From Pseudomonas sp. (GTDB taxonomy: Bacteria; Pseudomonadota; Gammaproteobacteria; Pseudomonadales; Pseudomonadaceae): a stretch of 7,579 bases of DNA. The DNA lies in the NCBI GenBank assembly GCA_003488145.1, contig DNMQ01000474.1:1-7579 (forward strand). The letters are read 5' to 3'. The notes below the pieces were generated by a model, which was given only the letters and a program-made list of their open reading frames with translations, was not told the origin of the DNA and searched no databases. A program made the translations under genes and the position numbers. Below are positions 5,199 through 7,579 of this stretch, piece by piece; position 1 is the stretch's first letter, and every line of letters begins with the position of its first letter.

Positions 5199-7442
5199 AT
5201 GGTACAGGTCAGAGCGCTTCAGCCGATCAATACGGACGGTAGTATCAACCTGGATGGCTGGCTCGATCATGTGCTGGGGATGGACCCGGCACTCGACCGC
5301 GCGGCTCTTAAGGAGGCCTGCGAGTTCGCCCGCGAAGCGGAGCAGCAGGCCAATGCGGCGCAGAACCTCTGGAGTGAAGGCACCTCCAGCTACCAGATCG
5401 GCCTCGAGATCGCCGAGATCCTCGCCGACCTCAAGCTGGACCAGGACAGCCTGGTCGCCGCCGTTATCTACCGTGGCGTGCGCGAAGGCAAGATCCAGCT
5501 GGCCGATGTGAACCAGCGTTTTGGCCCGGTGGTGGCCAAGCTGGTCGAAGGCGTGCTTCGCATGGCGGCGATCAGCGCCAGTCTCAACCCACGCGAATCG
5601 CTCGTGCTCGGCTCCCAGGCGCAGGTGGAAAACCTGCGCAAGATGCTGGTGGCCATGGTCGATGACGTGCGCGTCGCGCTGATCAAGCTGGCCGAACGCA
5701 CCTGTGCCATTCGCGCGGTGAAGCTAGCCGACGACGAGAAGCGTCAACGGGTCGCCCGCGAAGTCTTCGATATCTACGCGCCGCTGGCCCATCGCCTGGG
5801 CATCGGCCATATCAAGTGGGAGCTGGAGGACCTGTCTTTCCGCTACCTCGAGCCCGAGCAGTACAAGCAGATCGCCCAGCTCTTGCACGAGCGTCGCCTC
5901 GATCGCGAACAGTACATCCAGAACGTCGTGCAGCAGCTCAGGGACGAACTGACTGCGACCGGCATCCAGCCCGACATCGACGGGCGTGCCAAGCACATCT
6001 ATTCCATCTGGCGAAAGATGCAGAAGAAAGGCCTGCAATTCAGCCAGATCTACGACGTTCGCGCCGTTCGTGTGCTGGTGCCGGAAGTTCGCGATTGCTA
6101 CACCGCGCTGGGGATCGTGCATACGCTGTGGCGGCACATTCCGAAGGAGTTCGACGACTACATCGCCAACCCCAAGGAGAACGGCTACCGCTCGCTGCAC
6201 ACCGCGGTGATCGGCCCGGAGGGTAAGGTGCTGGAGGTGCAGATTCGCACCCACGCCATGCACGAAGAGGCCGAGCTGGGCGTCTGCGCGCACTGGCGCT
6301 ACAAGGGCACCGATGTCAATTCCGGCTCCGACCATTACGAGGAGAAGATCGCCTGGTTGCGTCAGGTGCTCGAATGGCACGAAGAGCTGGGCGACATCGG
6401 CGGCCTGGCCGACCAGCTGCGGGTGGATATCGAGCCTGATCGAGTTTACGTGTTCACCCCGGACGGCCACGCCATCGACCTGCCCAAGGGCGCCACGCCG
6501 CTGGACTTCGCCTATCGCGTGCATACCGAGATCGGCCACAACTGTCGCGGTGCCAAGATCAACGGGCGCATCGTGCCGCTCAACTACAGCCTGCAGACCG
6601 GCGAGCAGGTGGAGATCATCACCAGCAAGCACGGCTCGCCGAGCCGCGACTGGCTGAACCCGAACCTGGGCTACATCACCACCTCGCGCTCTCGGGCGAA
6701 GATCGTCCACTGGTTCAAACTGCAGGCTCGTGACCAGAACGTCGCCGCTGGCAAGGCGCTGCTGGAGCGTGAACTGGGACGTCTGGATCTGCCGCCGGTG
6801 GACTTCGACAAGCTGGCTGAAAAGGCCAACCTGAAGAACGCCGAGGACATGTTCGCGGCGCTTGGCGCGGGTGACCTGCGCCTGGCGCACCTGGTCAACA
6901 TGGCGCAACAGCTGGTCGAGCCGGAGCGCGGTTACGACCAGCTGGAGCTGATTCCGCGGCGTTCGGCACCGTACAAGCCGGGCAAGCGCGGCGACGTGCA
7001 GATCCAGGGCGTGGGCAACCTGCTGACGCAGATGGCCGGCTGCTGCCAGCCGCTGCCGGGCGACCCCATCGTCGGTTACATCACCCAGGGGCGCGGCGTT
7101 AGCATCCATCGTCAGGACTGCCCGTCGGTGCTGCAACTGGCCGGGCGCGAGCCGGAGCGGATCATCCAGGTCAGCTGGGGGCCGGTACCGGAGAAGACCT
7201 ATCCGGTGGAAATCATGATCCGCGCCTACGACCGTGCCGGCCTGCTGCGTGATATCTCGCAGATGCTGCTCAACGAGCGCATCAACGTGCTGTCGATGAA
7301 CACCCGCTCGAACAAGGAAGACAGCACCGCGCAGATGACGCTGACCATCGAGATTCCCGGGCTGAACGCCCTGGGTCGCCTGCTTAGCCGTATTTCGCAG
7401 CTGCCGAACATCATCGAAGCCAAGCGCCAAAGAGCGACGTAA
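5199..7442 (+). CDS. relA: GTP pyrophosphokinase RelA, (p)ppGpp synthetase I
   Basis: Ribosome-associated stringent factor that transfers pyrophosphate from ATP to GTP or GDP when uncharged tRNA sits in the A site. Its 747 residues equal the length I recall for P. aeruginosa RelA. Domains in order: an inactive hydrolase domain (about 20-200), a synthetase domain (about 245-390), TGS (about 416-477), a helical region, a zinc-finger/conserved-cysteine domain (about 605-645) and C-terminal ACT/RRM (668-743). The hydrolase signature is lost: VAAVIYRGVREG (86-97) and IKLAERTCAIR (162-172) stand where SpoT has its HD and KLADR-HN motifs. The synthetase carries YDVRAVRV with D286 and the EFDD motif (E317-D320) of monofunctional synthetases, then GYRSLHT. 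C615, C616, H637 and C641 match the E. coli zinc ligands with an offset of 3. The ATG at 5199 has an AAGGGAAGG ribosome site 5 bases upstream. This is a synthetase-only enzyme, so the cell should have a separate SpoT hydrolase elsewhere. Confidence 0.97.
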   Translation: MVQVRALQPINTDGSINLDGWLDHVLGMDPALDRAALKEACEFAREAEQQANAAQNLWSEGTSSYQIGLEIAEILADLKLDQDSLVAAVIYRGVREGKIQLADVNQRFGPVVAKLVEGVLRMAAISASLNPRESLVLGSQAQVENLRKMLVAMVDDVRVALIKLAERTCAIRAVKLADDEKRQRVAREVFDIYAPLAHRLGIGHIKWELEDLSFRYLEPEQYKQIAQLLHERRLDREQYIQNVVQQLRDELTATGIQPDIDGRAKHIYSIWRKMQKKGLQFSQIYDVRAVRVLVPEVRDCYTALGIVHTLWRHIPKEFDDYIANPKENGYRSLHTAVIGPEGKVLEVQIRTHAMHEEAELGVCAHWRYKGTDVNSGSDHYEEKIAWLRQVLEWHEELGDIGGLADQLRVDIEPDRVYVFTPDGHAIDLPKGATPLDFAYRVHTEIGHNCRGAKINGRIVPLNYSLQTGEQVEIITSKHGSPSRDWLNPNLGYITTSRSRAKIVHWFKLQARDQNVAAGKALLERELGRLDLPPVDFDKLAEKANLKNAEDMFAALGAGDLRLAHLVNMAQQLVEPERGYDQLELIPRRSAPYKPGKRGDVQIQGVGNLLTQMAGCCQPLPGDPIVGYITQGRGVSIHRQDCPSVLQLAGREPERIIQVSWGPVPEKTYPVEIMIRAYDRAGLLRDISQMLLNERINVLSMNTRSNKEDSTAQMTLTIEIPGLNALGRLLSRISQLPNIIEAKRQRAT

Positions 7443-7475
7443 GGCTCAGCACAGCGGCGGCGCCAACCGCGCCAT

Positions 7476-7506
7476 GGTGGATGGGTGAAGCGTCATCCAC
7501 CCTACG
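7476..7506 (-). repeat. REP-like palindrome, unit A (inverted relative to unit B)
   Basis: GGTGGATG (7476-7483) and CATCCACC (7494-7501) form a perfect 8-bp stem around a 10-base loop, followed by the flank CTACG (7502-7506 is CTACG). Read on the minus strand it begins CGTAGGGTGGATG and spans 31 bases, of which 26 match unit B aligned without gaps. The five differences fall at or near the loop (unit positions 14 and 20-23), while both stem arms are kept. It starts 34 bases after the relA stop codon. Confidence 0.8.
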
Positions 7507-7548
7507 ATGCAATACGGGTTTTTTTGGGCGTTTGGCCCGTGACCGAAC

Positions 7549-7579
7549 CGTAGGGTGGATGTCGCTTTTTACATCCACC
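7549..7579 (+). repeat. REP-like palindrome, unit B (reaches the right window edge)
   Basis: GGTGGATGT (7554-7562) and ACATCCACC (7571-7579) form a perfect 9-bp stem with an 8-base loop (CGCTTTTT), preceded by the CGTAG flank. It is the inverted partner of unit A, 42 bases away, so the two could also pair with each other. Such head-to-head pairs are typical of REP elements mobilised or maintained by RAYT (Y1-transposase-like) proteins in pseudomonads. The core resembles repeats I recall from P. stutzeri-group genomes, but only genome-wide copy number would prove it. More units may lie beyond the edge. Confidence 0.8.

Noticed and set aside
5724..7430. 568-codon minus-strand open frame opposite relA
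   Set aside because: Composition (Leu, Val, Gln, Arg, Asp) is that of a codon-bias shadow, there is no domain resemblance, and the opposite strand encodes an intact conserved RelA.
7514..7540. Intrinsic terminator after relA (7-T run at 7519-7525)
   Set aside because: The T-run precedes rather than follows the nearest short stem (GGGC/GCCC) and lies about 17 bases beyond the unit A hairpin, so the standard hairpin-then-U arrangement is not met.
1..7579. Search for a novel system: phage, CRISPR, toxin-antitoxin, retron, IS or biosynthetic cluster
   Set aside because: Nearly all coding capacity is taken by recognisable housekeeping or regulatory genes, with no atypical composition, direct-repeat array, transposase or unexplained frame of convincing quality.

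Overview
The window is an ordinary stretch of chromosome from a GC-rich gammaproteobacterium of the Pseudomonas group. This rests on four things: the predicted proteins, which read like Pseudomonas GacS, CysM, RlmD and RelA throughout; the gene order (gacS side, then cysM-rlmD-relA), which I recall from pseudomonads; the GC-rich codon use; and the type of small palindromic repeat at the right edge. The repeat's GTAGGGTGGAT core reminds me of Stutzerimonas/P. stutzeri-like genomes, but species cannot be fixed from this window.

Left part, minus strand (1-1602): the 5' portion of gacS, the sensor kinase of the Gac/Rsm regulatory cascade, runs off the left edge inside its phosphoacceptor-histidine motif. 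Upstream of it on the same strand is a complete gene for a small seven-helix TRIC/UPF0126-family membrane protein. A 140-bp AT-richer gap (1603-1742) then separates this gene from a divergently transcribed LysR-type regulator of the ArgP/IciA subfamily (1743-2636).

Right part, plus strand (2752-7442): cysM (O-acetylserine sulfhydrylase B), rlmD (23S rRNA m5U1939 methyltransferase, iron-sulfur type) and relA (monofunctional (p)ppGpp synthetase) lie head to tail with gaps of 85 and 106 bp. All three are full length and keep the catalytic or ligand residues expected of their families. The gap before relA holds three consecutive small inverted repeats and a strong Shine-Dalgarno. Beyond relA, an inverted pair of 31-nt REP-like palindromes (7476-7506 and 7549-7579) fills the last 100 bases.

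The window brings together regulation (GacS, RelA, ArgP-like), cysteine synthesis and rRNA modification. GacS and RelA both feed global stress and secondary-metabolism control in pseudomonads, but nothing in the sequence joins them in one transcript, since they lie on opposite strands. I found no mobile element, CRISPR array, toxin-antitoxin pair, tRNA/rRNA or convincing new system. The points worth a second look are small: the structured relA leader, the REP pair, a REP-like hairpin between cysM and rlmD, and the unusual partner of the ArgP-like regulator. There is no gene-free stretch longer than 300 bases.
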